Part shown: piece after piece, positions 1 to 8,717 of the stretch
Numbering within the stretch: position 1 is the stretch's first letter
Layout: every line of letters begins with the position of its first letter
Assembly (NCBI RefSeq): GCF_019880305.1
Contig: NZ_CP082301.1
Span: forward strand, 5,580,001-5,644,000
Direction: 5' to 3'
DNA: 64,000 bases
Source: Streptomyces decoyicus
Lineage (GTDB): Bacteria > Actinomycetota > Actinomycetes > Streptomycetales > Streptomycetaceae
Position numbers and translations under genes: made by a program
The notes under the pieces: generated by a model
Databases searched by the model: none
The model's input: the letters and a program-made list of their open reading frames with translations, nothing else
What the model was told of the DNA's origin: nothing

Positions 1-248
1 GTCTGTCGGTGCCCGGCGCCTACGCCTCGCTGGCCCGCCCCGACTACGCCGTGGTCCGCGGCCAGGACGCCAAGGGCGAGCCGGTCGCGATCGAGGGCAC
101 GGGCTACTTCGCGCGCTGCCTCCAGCACGAGACCGATCACCTCTACGGCTACCTCTACATCGACCGGCTCAGCAAGCGGGACCGCAAGGACGCGCTGAAG
201 CAGATGGCCGAGCTGGAGCCGCGCTACCCCGTCGTCGCCAACGACTGA
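1..248 (+). CDS. def: Peptide deformylase, C-terminal part (cut by window start)
   Basis: The reading frame is already open at base 3 and gives LSVPG, the end of the EGCLSVPG motif 2 of peptide deformylases. It continues to QHETDHLYG, motif 3 (HExxD/H), whose two histidines and glutamate bind the catalytic Fe/Zn and activate water. The enzyme removes the formyl group from the N-terminal methionine of nascent proteins in the cytosol. About the last 80 residues are present, so the start lies upstream of the window. The GTG at base 9 is only the valine of the motif and not a start. The family assignment is firm; which of the several Streptomyces def paralogues this is cannot be decided here. Confidence 0.93.
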   Translation, partial: LSVPGAYASLARPDYAVVRGQDAKGEPVAIEGTGYFARCLQHETDHLYGYLYIDRLSKRDRKDALKQMAELEPRYPVVAND

Positions 249-297
249 CGCGGGCGGAGCGGGGCGCCCGGCCCGGCGGCCGGACGGCCCCGCTCGC

Positions 298-2244
298 TCA
301 TGGCGCCTGCTGGTAGGCGCGCCAGATCTTCGGCGGGATGCTCGTCCCCAGCCCGGTGTCCTCACCGCCGACGCCCTGCATCGGCAGCAGCTCGGGCGCT
401 CCCGGCTTGTTGCGGAACATGGTGACGGCGGTGGTCGGCTCGTTGTCGTCGACGGCACCGGGCACACGGCCGGGGCGGACACCGCCCCACTTCTCCGGTC
501 CGGGACCGAAGTCCGGGCCGACGCCCGCCGGGCTGCCGATGAACCAGGCCGACTTCATCCGGTCACCCCGCTCCGTGCGGCCGGCCGCGACCGGCTGCTG
601 GGCCGTCCCGCCGTCCTGCACCAGGCTCCGCCAGCCCACCCCTTCCAGGGCGCTGGACACCTGCTGGGCGACCCCGGCATCGAGGACCTGCTCGGGCTCG
701 CGACGGTGGATGCCGGGTACCTTCTGGCCGTCGTGGGTCATCTCGGACACCGCGTACGGGTCGGTGTGCAGCCCGCCGTTGGCGAAGGTGGTGTAGGCGC
801 TCGCCATCCGTATCGCGCTGGGGGCGGAGGTGCCCAGCGGGAAGGTCTGCTCCAGGCGGGCCATGCTCTCCTTGCGCAGCCCCGCGGCCACCGCGAGGTC
901 CCGGATCCGCTCCAGCCCGATGCGCTGCCCGGCCTGCACGAACGGCGGGCTCTCGGCCTTCATCAGCGCGCTGCTCAGATCCGGCACGGCGGTCTTCTGA
1001 TCCACCACCGGCTGCGCCGTGGCGTCCGCCGGTGCGCCGTCCGGCCGCTGGAGTGCGGCCGCCAGCACGAACGGTTTGAAGGCGGAGCCGGCCGGGACCG
1101 CGGTGGTGTCCGCGTTGTTGCTGAAGTGCCGGGTGGCGTCCGCGCCGCCGTAGAGCGCGACGATCGCCCCGTCCTTGGGGCGCACGGAGGCCGCGCCGAC
1201 CTCCACATAATTGTCGGCCGCCCGCTGCTGCGGATCGATGTTCTCCCGGCGGACGTCCTTCACGGCCTTTTCCAGCCGGTGGGTGCGCTGTTTGTCGAAG
1301 GTGGTGTGAATGCGGTAGCCGCCGCGCGCGAGGTCCTTGTCGGTCAGTCCGGTGTCGGCCTTGATGAACTTGTTGGCGACATCGACGAGATAGCCGGTCT
1401 GGCCGGCCTGGCTGGTGGGCTTCGTCAGCCCCCGGGGCTCGGGGAAGGTGTCGTACTTCGCCCGCTCCTTCTCGCTCATCTTCCCGGTGGAGACCTGCCG
1501 GTCGAGTATCCACTTCCACCGTGCCACGGCCCGCGCGTGATTGGCCTCGCTCAGTCCGGGGTCGTACTGCTCCGAGCCCTTCAACAAGGCCGCCAGCATG
1601 GCGCCCTGGCTGGGATTCAGTTCCTTGGCGTCAATGCCGTAATACGCGTGGGCGGCGGCCTGGATGCCGTACGAACCACGGCCGAACCAGCTGGTGTTGA
1701 GGTAGCCGCGCAGAATCTCCTGCTTGGGCTTCTGGTTGCTCACCTTCAGCGAGATGATGAATTCCCGCATCTTGCGGGTGACCGTCTGGTCCTGCGAGAG
1801 ATAGGTGTTCTTCACATACTGCTGGGTGATGGTGGAGCCGCCCTGGGTCTCCTCGCCGGAGACCATGTTGACCAGGGCACGGCCGATGCCCTGGAGGGAG
1901 ACACCGGCGTCGGTGTAGAAGGTGGCGTTCTCCGCCGCGATCACGGAATTCTCGACGGAGTCGGGAACCTTGTCGAGGGTGACGTTCTGCCGGTTGACGG
2001 CGCCCACGCTCACCATCTGGCTGCCGTCCGCCCAGTAATAGACGGTGGCCTCCTTGCCCGCCAGCTCATTCTCGTTCGGGATGTCGACGTTCGCGTAGAC
2101 CACGGCGAACAGCCCGGCCAGGCCGATGATGCCGAGCGAGAGGGTGCCGAGCCACTGGCGCCATGACGGCAGCCAGCGGCGCGGACCCTCCCGTCCCCGG
2201 CGTGGGTAGTCGATGAACCGGCGACGCTCCTTCGTGCCCTTCAT
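298..2244 (-). CDS. Class A penicillin-binding protein with degenerate transpeptidase motifs
   Basis: This is a membrane-anchored peptidoglycan synthase of 648 residues: a basic cytoplasmic N-terminus, one membrane helix at about residues 31-51, a GT51 glycosyltransferase domain (about 80-260) and a transpeptidase domain (about 340-580). GT51 motifs are intact: ENATFY with catalytic E105, QGGSTITQQ, RKMRE and KQEILRGYLN. In the transpeptidase domain the Ser-Lys motif is present (PAGSAFKPF), but the usual SxN (KSENSPF-like) reads KAESPPF and the usual KTGT reads GRTERGD. I infer active glycan polymerisation and weak or lost cross-linking. It follows nrdB on the same strand after 98 bases, probably with its own promoter. 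The ATG has no strong ribosome binding site. Confidence 0.88.
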   Translation of the reverse strand: MKGTKERRRFIDYPRRGREGPRRWLPSWRQWLGTLSLGIIGLAGLFAVVYANVDIPNENELAGKEATVYYWADGSQMVSVGAVNRQNVTLDKVPDSVENSVIAAENATFYTDAGVSLQGIGRALVNMVSGEETQGGSTITQQYVKNTYLSQDQTVTRKMREFIISLKVSNQKPKQEILRGYLNTSWFGRGSYGIQAAAHAYYGIDAKELNPSQGAMLAALLKGSEQYDPGLSEANHARAVARWKWILDRQVSTGKMSEKERAKYDTFPEPRGLTKPTSQAGQTGYLVDVANKFIKADTGLTDKDLARGGYRIHTTFDKQRTHRLEKAVKDVRRENIDPQQRAADNYVEVGAASVRPKDGAIVALYGGADATRHFSNNADTTAVPAGSAFKPFVLAAALQRPDGAPADATAQPVVDQKTAVPDLSSALMKAESPPFVQAGQRIGLERIRDLAVAAGLRKESMARLEQTFPLGTSAPSAIRMASAYTTFANGGLHTDPYAVSEMTHDGQKVPGIHRREPEQVLDAGVAQQVSSALEGVGWRSLVQDGGTAQQPVAAGRTERGDRMKSAWFIGSPAGVGPDFGPGPEKWGGVRPGRVPGAVDDNEPTTAVTMFRNKPGAPELLPMQGVGGEDTGLGTSIPPKIWRAYQQAP

Positions 2245-2342
2245 GCACAGGTAGAGGTGACGGCCCTGGTTCCGGTTGCCGAGGTAACAGAACGCTCACA
2301 AACGGCGGACGGCGGGGGCGAAGGGGCGTCGCGGTACGTCTT

Positions 2343-3395
2343 CTAGAAGTCGTCGTCGAAGGAGACCGAACCCTCGACGGCGACCTGGTAGGCGGATGCC
2401 CGGCGCTCGAAGAAGTTGGTCAGCTCCTGGACGTTCTGGAGCTCCATGAAGGAGAACGGGTTCTCCGAGCCGTAGACCGGCGCGAAGCCGAGCCGCTGGA
2501 GCCGCTGGTCGGCGACGCACTGGAGGTATTCGCGCATCGAGTCGGTGTTCATGCCCGGCAGGCCGTCACCGCACAGGTCGCGGCCGAACTGGAGCTCTGC
2601 CTCGACGGCCTCCTTGAGCATGTCGGTGACCTGCTGCTCCAGCTTGTCGTCGAAGAGCTCGGGCTCCTCCTCGCGGACGGTGTCCACCACGGAGAACGCG
2701 AACTCCATGTGCATGGACTCGTCGCGGAAGACCCAGTTGGTGCCGGTGGCCAGGCCGTGCAGCAGGCCCCGCGAGCGGAACCAGTACACGTAGGCGAAGG
2801 CGCCGTAGAAGAACAGCCCCTCGATGCAGGCCGCGAAGCAGATCAGGTTCAGCAGGAAACGGCGCCGGTCGGCCTTGGACTCCAGCCGGTCGATCTTCTC
2901 GACCGAGTCCATCCACTTGAAGCAGAACTGGGCCTTCTCCCGGATGGACGGGATGTTCTCCACGGCCGCGAAGGCGGCGGCGCGGTCGTCCGGGTCGGGG
3001 AGGTAGGTGTCCAGCAGCGTCAAGTAGAACTGGACGTGCACGGCCTCCTCGAAGAGCTGACGGCTCAGGTACAGCCGCGCCTCGGGGGAGTTGATGTGCT
3101 TGTACAGCGTCAGCACGAGGTTGTTGGAGACGATCGAGTCACCGGTCGCGAAGAACGCGACCAGCCGGCCGATCATGTGCTGCTCGCCCGGCGAGAGCTT
3201 GGCGAGGTCGGCGACGTCGGAGTGGAGGTCGACCTCCTCCACGGTCCAGGTGTTCTTGATCGCGTCGCGGTAGCGGTCGTAGAACTCCGGGTACCGCATG
3301 GGGCGCAGGGTGAGTTCGAAGCCCGGGTCCAGGAGGTTCTTCGTGCCGGTGGTGGCGGTGTGGGCGGCGGCGTTCGTCTCGGGTGCGGTGGTCAT
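2343..3395 (-). CDS. nrdB: Class Ia ribonucleoside-diphosphate reductase, small subunit
   Basis: The 350-residue radical-generating subunit pairs with NrdA to reduce ribonucleoside diphosphates to deoxyribonucleotides. Visible ligand motifs are D86, EEAVH (E117, H120) followed by Y124 at the radical-tyrosine position, E in ACIEGLFFYG, and DESMHME with the last Glu and His of the diiron site. The start is the ATG at 3395, which overlaps the nrdA stop by one base (TAATG), so translation is coupled; a longer open frame upstream is only the nrdA antisense-phase shadow. In S. coelicolor the operon is nrdABS, with an AraC-like nrdS next; here no nrdS follows and a PBP gene takes its place. Confidence 0.96.
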   Translation of the reverse strand: MTTAPETNAAAHTATTGTKNLLDPGFELTLRPMRYPEFYDRYRDAIKNTWTVEEVDLHSDVADLAKLSPGEQHMIGRLVAFFATGDSIVSNNLVLTLYKHINSPEARLYLSRQLFEEAVHVQFYLTLLDTYLPDPDDRAAAFAAVENIPSIREKAQFCFKWMDSVEKIDRLESKADRRRFLLNLICFAACIEGLFFYGAFAYVYWFRSRGLLHGLATGTNWVFRDESMHMEFAFSVVDTVREEEPELFDDKLEQQVTDMLKEAVEAELQFGRDLCGDGLPGMNTDSMREYLQCVADQRLQRLGFAPVYGSENPFSFMELQNVQELTNFFERRASAYQVAVEGSVSFDDDF

Positions 3396-5830
3396 TACTG
3401 GCAGGCCTCGCAGGACTCGGGGTTTTCCAGGGAGCAGGCGACCGCCTCGGGGTCGGTGGCCTGCTGCGGTACGGGCACGGGGGTGGCGGCGGCCCCGCCG
3501 CGCGCCGACTGCGCGATCCGGGTCGCCGGACGGGAACGCAGGTAGTACGTCGTCTTGATGCCGCGCTTCCAGGCGTAGGCGTACATCGAGCTGAGCTTGC
3601 CGATGGTCGGCGACGCCATGAAGAGGTTCAGCGACTGGCTCTGGTCGAGGTAGGGCGTACGGGCCGCGGCCATGTCGATCAGGGCGCGCTGCGGGATCTC
3701 CCAGGCGGTGCGGTACAGCGCCCGGATCTCCTCGGGGATCCACTCGACGTCCTGCACCGAGCCGTTGGCCTCGCGCAGCGCGTCACGGGTCCGCCCGTCC
3801 CACATCCCCAGGGCCTTGAGCTCCTCGATCAGATAGGCGTTGACCTGGAGGAACTCGCCGGACAGCGTCTCGCGCTTGAAGAGGTTGGAGACCTGCGGCT
3901 CGATGCACTCGTACACGCCCGCGATCGAGGCGATGGTCGCGGTCGGCGCGATCGCCAGCAGCAGGGAGTTGCGCATACCGGTCGCGGCGATACGGGTGCG
4001 CAGCGCCGCCCAGCGGTCGGCCCAGCGCGGCTCCGCGTTCGGGTAGTGGTCCGGGTGCAGCACACCGCGGGCGGTGCGGGTCGCGGACCACGCCTCGTGC
4101 GGGCCGTGCCGCTCGGCGAGGTCGGCGGACGCCTCGTACGCGGCGAGCATGATGCGCTCGGAGATCCGGGTCGACAGCTCCGTCGCCTCGGGCGAGTCGA
4201 AGGGCAGCCGCAGCCGGAAGAAGACGTCCTGAAGGCCCATCAGGCCCAGACCCACCGGGCGCCAGCGGGAGTTGGAGGCCCCGGCCTGCTCGGTCGGGTA
4301 GAAGTTGATGTCCACCACGCGGTCGAGGAAGGTGACGGCGGTGCGGACCGTGGCGTCCAGCCGCTCCCAGTCCATCTCACCGTTCTCGCCGAGGTGCGCC
4401 GCGAGGTTGACCGACCCGAGGTTGCAGACCGCGGTCTCCCCGTCGTTCGTCACCTCCAGGATCTCGGTGCACAGGTTGGACGAGTGCACGACCTGGCCGG
4501 GCTCGGCGGTCTGGTTGGCGGTGCGGTTGGCGGCGTCCTTGAACGTCATCCAGCCGTTGCCGGTCTGCGCCAGGGTGCGCATCATGCGGGAGTACAGCAC
4601 CCGCGCCGGGATCTGCTTGAGCGCCCGGCCGTCGGCCTCCAGCTTGCGGTAGGCGGCGTCGAACTCGTCGCCCCACAGGTCCACCAGCTCCGGGGCGTCC
4701 GAGGGCGAGAACAGCGACCAGTCGGCGTCCGCCTCCACGCGGCGCATGAACTCGTCCGGGATCCAGTGCGCGATGTTCAGGTTGTGGGTGCGGCGGGCCT
4801 CCTCACCGGTGTTGTCGCGCAGCTCCAGGAACTCCTCGATGTCCGCGTGCCAGGTCTCCAGGTAGACACACGCGGCGCCCTTGCGCCGGCCGCCCTGGTT
4901 CACGGCCGCGACCGAGGCGTCCAGGGTGCGCAGGAACGGCACGATGCCGTTGGAGTGCCCGTTGGTGCCGCGGATCAGCGAACCGCGGGCGCGGATACGG
5001 GAGTACGAGAGGCCGATGCCGCCCGCGTGCTTGGAGAGCCGCGCGACCTGGTGATACCGGTCGTAGATCGAGTCCAGCTCGTCCAGCGGCGAGTCCAGCA
5101 GGTAGCAGGACGACATCTGCGGGTGGCGGGTACCGGAGTTGAACAGGGTGGGGGAGGAGGGCAGGTAGGACAGCGAGCTGGTGAGGCGGTAGAGCTCGGC
5201 GACGTCGTCCAGGGCGCGCTCGCTGTGGTCCTCGGCGAGGCCGCAGGCCACCCGCAGCAGGAAGTGCTGGGGGGTCTCGACGACCTGACGGGTGGTGGGG
5301 TGCCGCAGGAGGTAGCGCGAGTGCAGGGTGCGCAGCCCGAAATAGCCGAACCGGTCGTCGGCGCCGTCGGCCAGCGCCTTGTCGACCAGCGCGTCCAGAC
5401 GGGCGGCATGGGTGCGCACGAACTCCGCGGTCTCGTCGGCGATCAGCCCCTCGCGGTGACCGACCTCGACGGAGGCGGAGAAGGCGACCGCCCCCTGTCC
5501 GGCCGCCTCCTCCGCGATGGCGAGCGTGAGCAGACGCGCGGCGAGCTTGGAGTACTGCGGCTCGTCACCGATCAGGCCGGCCGCGGCATCCGTGGCCAGC
5601 GACCGCAGTTCGGCCTCGTCGGAGCCCGCGTGCCGGCCGCGCAGGGCGGCGGCGGCCACCTTGCCGGGGTCGGTCGCGGTCAGATCCTCGGTCAGCTCGG
5701 TCAGGGTGCGCAGCAGGGCGACACCCGGACCGTCCTGGCCGGGCCCGCCGTCGGCGGTGCCGGCAGGCGTGGCTACCGCGGGGGGCACGACCTCGGCGTC
5801 TGACGCGGGCTCCGTTGGCGCGATGGTCAC
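3395..5830 (-). CDS. nrdA: Class Ia ribonucleoside-diphosphate reductase, large subunit
   Basis: The 811-residue catalytic subunit carries SSNLCTEILE, the Asn-x-Cys-x-Glu active site of class I reductases; a C-terminal redox pair in SCEACQ that passes electrons from thioredoxin; and SQSLNLFMA near the end of the barrel. I see no clear ATP-cone motif in the N-terminal 60 residues, which are Ala/Pro rich. The start is a GTG at 5830 with GGGAGAGCAGC just upstream. It forms an operon with nrdB (one-base overlap). Its leader contains a cobalamin riboswitch, so B12 should repress this enzyme in favour of the B12-dependent class II reductase, as published for the S. coelicolor nrdABS operon. Confidence 0.96.
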   Translation of the reverse strand: MTIAPTEPASDAEVVPPAVATPAGTADGGPGQDGPGVALLRTLTELTEDLTATDPGKVAAAALRGRHAGSDEAELRSLATDAAAGLIGDEPQYSKLAARLLTLAIAEEAAGQGAVAFSASVEVGHREGLIADETAEFVRTHAARLDALVDKALADGADDRFGYFGLRTLHSRYLLRHPTTRQVVETPQHFLLRVACGLAEDHSERALDDVAELYRLTSSLSYLPSSPTLFNSGTRHPQMSSCYLLDSPLDELDSIYDRYHQVARLSKHAGGIGLSYSRIRARGSLIRGTNGHSNGIVPFLRTLDASVAAVNQGGRRKGAACVYLETWHADIEEFLELRDNTGEEARRTHNLNIAHWIPDEFMRRVEADADWSLFSPSDAPELVDLWGDEFDAAYRKLEADGRALKQIPARVLYSRMMRTLAQTGNGWMTFKDAANRTANQTAEPGQVVHSSNLCTEILEVTNDGETAVCNLGSVNLAAHLGENGEMDWERLDATVRTAVTFLDRVVDINFYPTEQAGASNSRWRPVGLGLMGLQDVFFRLRLPFDSPEATELSTRISERIMLAAYEASADLAERHGPHEAWSATRTARGVLHPDHYPNAEPRWADRWAALRTRIAATGMRNSLLLAIAPTATIASIAGVYECIEPQVSNLFKRETLSGEFLQVNAYLIEELKALGMWDGRTRDALREANGSVQDVEWIPEEIRALYRTAWEIPQRALIDMAAARTPYLDQSQSLNLFMASPTIGKLSSMYAYAWKRGIKTTYYLRSRPATRIAQSARGGAAATPVPVPQQATDPEAVACSLENPESCEACQ

Positions 5831-5984
5831 GTGCTGCTCTCCCTCACTCGGCGGGGGCCGGGAGGGGAGGGACGCGACGGGCGCACGCGGGCATGCGGCA
5901 CCCCATGACGGTCAGGGGTGCGCGGGCACACCGCGCGGCGTCCACCGGCCCAACCCTCGGGGCCCGGACGTATCGACGTCCGCA

Positions 5985-6130
5985 CCCATGGCGGTGCGGG
6001 CGTACCGTCGGCAGGTCTTCGGACTTCACGGGCGGCGTGCCGGGGCCGTGGTCCGGCCGGCCGAGCCCGCTCCAACACCGTTGCGGGACAGTTCCGGATT
6101 CCCACCGGATTCCCCTGCGGCGACAGCGAG
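5985..6130 (-). ncRNA. Cobalamin (B12) riboswitch in nrdA leader
   Basis: Read on the minus strand the leader contains the cobalamin riboswitch core in the correct order: GGGAATCCGGTGGGAATCCG, then ACTGTCCCGCAACGG (about 6115-6078), a variable GC-rich arm, and finally the B12 box AAGTCCGAAGACCTGCC (about 6028-6011). The box agrees with the consensus rAGYCMGgAgaCCkGC. It ends about 160 bases before the nrdA GTG. A hairpin with arms GGACGT/ACGTCC (5966-5981) and a CCGCACC/GGGTGCGG stem follow and could form the expression platform, but I cannot fold it. The boundaries are approximate. Confidence 0.93.
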
Positions 6131-6166
6131 GACGAGCATACATGTGGGGGTGGCCCTTCGCGTGCA

Positions 6167-6182
6167 CCCCCATATCTAGTGT
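6167..6182. promoter_or_regulatory. NrdR box upstream of nrdA
   Basis: CCCCCATATCTAGTGT matches 13 of 16 positions of the published NrdR box acaCwAtATcTwGtgt, with a perfect right half. It lies just upstream of the riboswitch, where the nrdA promoter must be. NrdR boxes usually come in pairs about 31 bases apart; only a weak partner (8 of 16) is visible near 6135-6150. This suggests that transcription initiation is under NrdR while elongation or translation is under B12. Confidence 0.5.
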
Positions 6183-6301
6183 GTCGTGAGTGATCACGCA
6201 GTGCCTGTCAGTGGCCTCGGCTATGGTCGGTTTTACGTTCTCCGCCCTGCCGGGAGAAGAAGGAGCAACCTCCATCCCCGCTCGCCGACCGGCCGCACCT
6301 C

Positions 6302-6456
6302 ATGGAGACCAAGCATTTCGAAGAGGTCGCCCGGGTGCTCGCCCGCCTGGAGAAGGGCGCGCGGCCGGAGTTCATCGACGGGAAGATGAGATTCACCTCC
6401 CCGACCCCGTCGGCATCCCCCTCGAAACCGAGCAGCTGAAGGACTGGGTGAACTGA
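6302..6456 (+). pseudogene. Remnant of Uma2-family (DUF820) gene
   Basis: An ATG at 6302 opens METKHFEEVARVLARLEKG and continues PEFIDGKM, the N-terminal style of Streptomyces Uma2-family proteins (restriction-endonuclease-like fold). Around 6389 the text jumps: in the +2-shifted frame it reads EIHLPDPVGIPLETEQLKD followed by WVN and a stop, the typical C-terminal end of the same family. The roughly 130 central residues, including the catalytic core, are missing. I therefore read it as a gene collapsed by an internal deletion with loss of frame. Recognition is from family memory; a protein search of both pieces would settle it. Confidence 0.6.
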
Positions 6457-6469
6457 ACGGCCCACGCCA

Positions 6470-6507
6470 ACGGGCTGCCGTGTCCCCGGAGGAACGCGGC
6501 AGCCCGT
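6470..6507. terminator. Inverted repeat after symporter gene
   Basis: ACGGGCTGCCG (6470-6480) pairs with CGGCAGCCCGT (6497-6507) around a 16-base loop, between the Uma2 remnant and the stop codon of the minus-strand symporter gene. It probably ends transcription from either side. There is no U-tract, as is common in Streptomyces. Confidence 0.6.
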
Positions 6508-6528
6508 GAAGGTGCGTCAGCGGGTGGC

Positions 6529-8217
6529 TCAGTGCCCCGCCGGCGCCTCCGCCGCCGCCGGCGGCAGTTCGACGGAGACGCCCTTGTCGCCGGCGTCCGC
6601 CGTGTAGTCGGCGGGGCTGGTCTCGTCGGTTCCTTCGGGGGCCCCTACGGCCTTCAGGACGACGGTCAGGACCACCGTCACCACGACGTTCAGGACGAAG
6701 GCGGTCAGGCCGATGTAGCCGATTTCGCCGATACCGGGGATCTCCTTGCTGGAGCCGCCGAAGTGGGCCTGGGTCGGGCTGGCGACGCCGTACGCCGCGA
6801 GCGTGCCGTAGAGCATGCCGACCGCCCAGCCGCCCAGCAGCGCCCAGCGGTGGAACCAGCGGGTGAACAGGCCGCCGACCAGGGACGGCATGGTCTGAAG
6901 GATCCAGATGCCGCCCAGCAGCTGGAAGTTGATCGCGATCGTCTTGTCCATGGTGAGGACGAAGGCCAGCGCGCCGACCTTCACCAGCAGCGAGACGAGC
7001 TTGGCGACCTTGTGTTCCTGCTCGGGCGTGGCGCCCGGCTTGAGGAAGTCCTTGTAGACGTTGCGGGTGAAGAGGTTGGCCGCGGCGATCGACATGATGG
7101 CCGCGGGCACCAGCGCGCCGATGCCGATCGCGGCGAACGCCACACCGGAGAACCAGCTCGGGAACATGTCCTCGAACAGCTGCGGGATGGCCAGCTGCGG
7201 GTTGCCCTGGATGTCCGTACCTGCCTTGATCGCCATGAAGCCCAGCAGCGCCAGCAGGCCCAGCATGAGGGAGTACAGCGGCAGGATGGTGGTGTTGCGG
7301 CGGATCACGTTGCGGCTGCGCGAGGACAGCGTCGCGGTGATCGAGTGCGGGTACATGAAGAGCGCCAGCGCCGAGCCGAGCGCCAAGGTCGCGTACGCCC
7401 ACTGGGCGTTCGGGCCGCTGACCAGCTCGCCGCGCGGCTTGCCGGGGACGGCGCCGGGCTGGGCGAGCGCCTTGCCGGCCGTGTCGAAGATCTCGCCGAA
7501 GCCGCCCAGCTTGATCGGGATGTAGATGATCGCCACGGCGATGACGAGATAGATCAGCCCGTCCTTGACGAACGCGATCAGCGCCGGGGCGCGCAGCCCC
7601 GAGGAGTAGGTGTACGCGGCCAGCACGGCGAACGCGATCAGCAGCGGCAGGTCCTTGACGAACCAGTTGGTGTGCTCGCCGCCGCCGATGCCCATCACGT
7701 CCAGGACGGCCTGGATGCCGACCAGTTGGAGGGCGATGTACGGCATGGTGGCGAGGATGCCGGTGAGCGCCACGGCCAGCGACAGTCCCTTGGAGCCGAA
7801 GCGGCCGCGGACGAAGTCGGAGGTGGTGACGTAGCCGTGCTTGTGCGAGACCGACCAGAGGCGGGGGAGGAAGGTGAAGATGAGCGGGTAGACCAGGATC
7901 GTGTACGGCACGGCGAAGAAGCCGGACGCGCCCGCCGCGTAGATCGCCGCCGGCACGGCCACGAAGGTGTACGCGGTGTAGAGGTCACCGCCCAGCAGGA
8001 ACCACGTCACCCAGGTGCCGAAGCTGCGGCCGCCCAGCCCCCATTCGTCGAGGTTGGCGGACTGCTCGGCCTTGCGCCAGCGGGCGGCCAGGAAGCCCAT
8101 GACCGTCACGGCCAGGAAGAAGAAGACGAAGACGGCGAGGGCCACGCCGTTGACGCCCTTGGTCGAGGCGGCGGCGAGCGCCTCGGAGGTGCTCGCCGCG
8201 GTCGTGGTGAGAGTCAC
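6529..8217 (-). CDS. Sodium:solute symporter (SSS family, monocarboxylate-type)
   Basis: This polytopic membrane protein of 562 residues has about 13 hydrophobic segments. The stretch WFLLGGDLYTAYTFVAVPAA and the later LVGIQAVLDVMG and NVIRRNTTILPLYSLML segments are characteristic of the SSS family, subgroup MctP/MctC (pyruvate, lactate, acetate uptake with Na+ or H+). The C-terminus is a hydrophilic Ala/Pro tail. Its ATG overlaps the stop of the upstream DUF3311 gene by four bases (ATGA), a pairing usual for this transporter subgroup, so both are one operon. The substrate is inferred from the family only. Confidence 0.9.
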   Translation of the reverse strand: MTLTTTAASTSEALAAASTKGVNGVALAVFVFFFLAVTVMGFLAARWRKAEQSANLDEWGLGGRSFGTWVTWFLLGGDLYTAYTFVAVPAAIYAAGASGFFAVPYTILVYPLIFTFLPRLWSVSHKHGYVTTSDFVRGRFGSKGLSLAVALTGILATMPYIALQLVGIQAVLDVMGIGGGEHTNWFVKDLPLLIAFAVLAAYTYSSGLRAPALIAFVKDGLIYLVIAVAIIYIPIKLGGFGEIFDTAGKALAQPGAVPGKPRGELVSGPNAQWAYATLALGSALALFMYPHSITATLSSRSRNVIRRNTTILPLYSLMLGLLALLGFMAIKAGTDIQGNPQLAIPQLFEDMFPSWFSGVAFAAIGIGALVPAAIMSIAAANLFTRNVYKDFLKPGATPEQEHKVAKLVSLLVKVGALAFVLTMDKTIAINFQLLGGIWILQTMPSLVGGLFTRWFHRWALLGGWAVGMLYGTLAAYGVASPTQAHFGGSSKEIPGIGEIGYIGLTAFVLNVVVTVVLTVVLKAVGAPEGTDETSPADYTADAGDKGVSVELPPAAAEAPAGH

Positions 8218-8474
8218 TGGGCCGCACCTCCCTTGCGGGCGCGCAGCTCACGCTGCACCAGCTTGTACGCGATCATCGTGAGCACGGTCGAGATCGGCAC
8301 CCACGCCATCTGGTACCAGTAGAAGAACGGGATCCCGATGAACCTCGGCTCGACCCGGGCGTACGAACTCACCCACAGCATCGCCACGAAGGGGACGATC
8401 AGGCAGATCCCGGTCACCACACGCGTGGGTGTGACCACCTGTCTGCGACCCGGTGATTCGGCTGACTGTGTCAT
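8214..8474 (-). CDS. DUF3311 small membrane protein, symporter partner
   Basis: The 86-residue protein has two hydrophobic segments (about 18-38 and 47-68) and a basic C-terminal tail (RELRARKGG). The core PFVAMLWVSSYARVEPRFIG then PFFYWYQMAW is the DUF3311 signature. Proteins of this family are encoded directly upstream of SSS symporters and are thought to be accessory subunits; no biochemical role is established. It is translationally coupled to the symporter by a four-base overlap. The promoter must lie in 8475-8717, a stretch in which I see no further gene. Confidence 0.85.
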   Translation of the reverse strand: MTQSAESPGRRQVVTPTRVVTGICLIVPFVAMLWVSSYARVEPRFIGIPFFYWYQMAWVPISTVLTMIAYKLVQRELRARKGGAAQ

Positions 8475-8675
8475 GACCGCGGCTCCGTCCCCTGGCTGTC
8501 TCCTGTGTAATCGGCTGGAAATCTATGGCAGGGGCGTGGCGCGCGTCACTAGCTGTCCGCATATCGGTATGGAGAATCCACACGAGGGACACCTCCGCGG
8601 TACCGCCGACTGCCTGATTCATCCCGTTTGGGGTGAAAGTGGTGGAAATGTGCAGGGGGCGCGGACGGATGTGCC

Positions 8676-8711
8676 GGGCCCCGGGGCGGGCCCTGGGGCG
8701 GGCCCCGGGGC
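8676..8711. repeat. 12-bp GC-only tandem repeat after dasR
   Basis: Three head-to-tail copies of GGGCCCYGGGGC (8676-8687, 8688-8699, 8700-8711) lie six bases beyond the dasR stop codon. Each contains a self-complementary GCCCCGGGGC-like core, so the transcript can fold strongly and probably serves as the dasR terminator. Confidence 0.6.
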
Positions 8712-8717
8712 GGCGGG

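Noticed and set aside
5966..5981. GGACGT/ACGTCC hairpin as the nrdA terminator
   Set aside because: A 6-bp stem alone without a U-tract is too weak to call; it is kept only as a possible part of the riboswitch platform.
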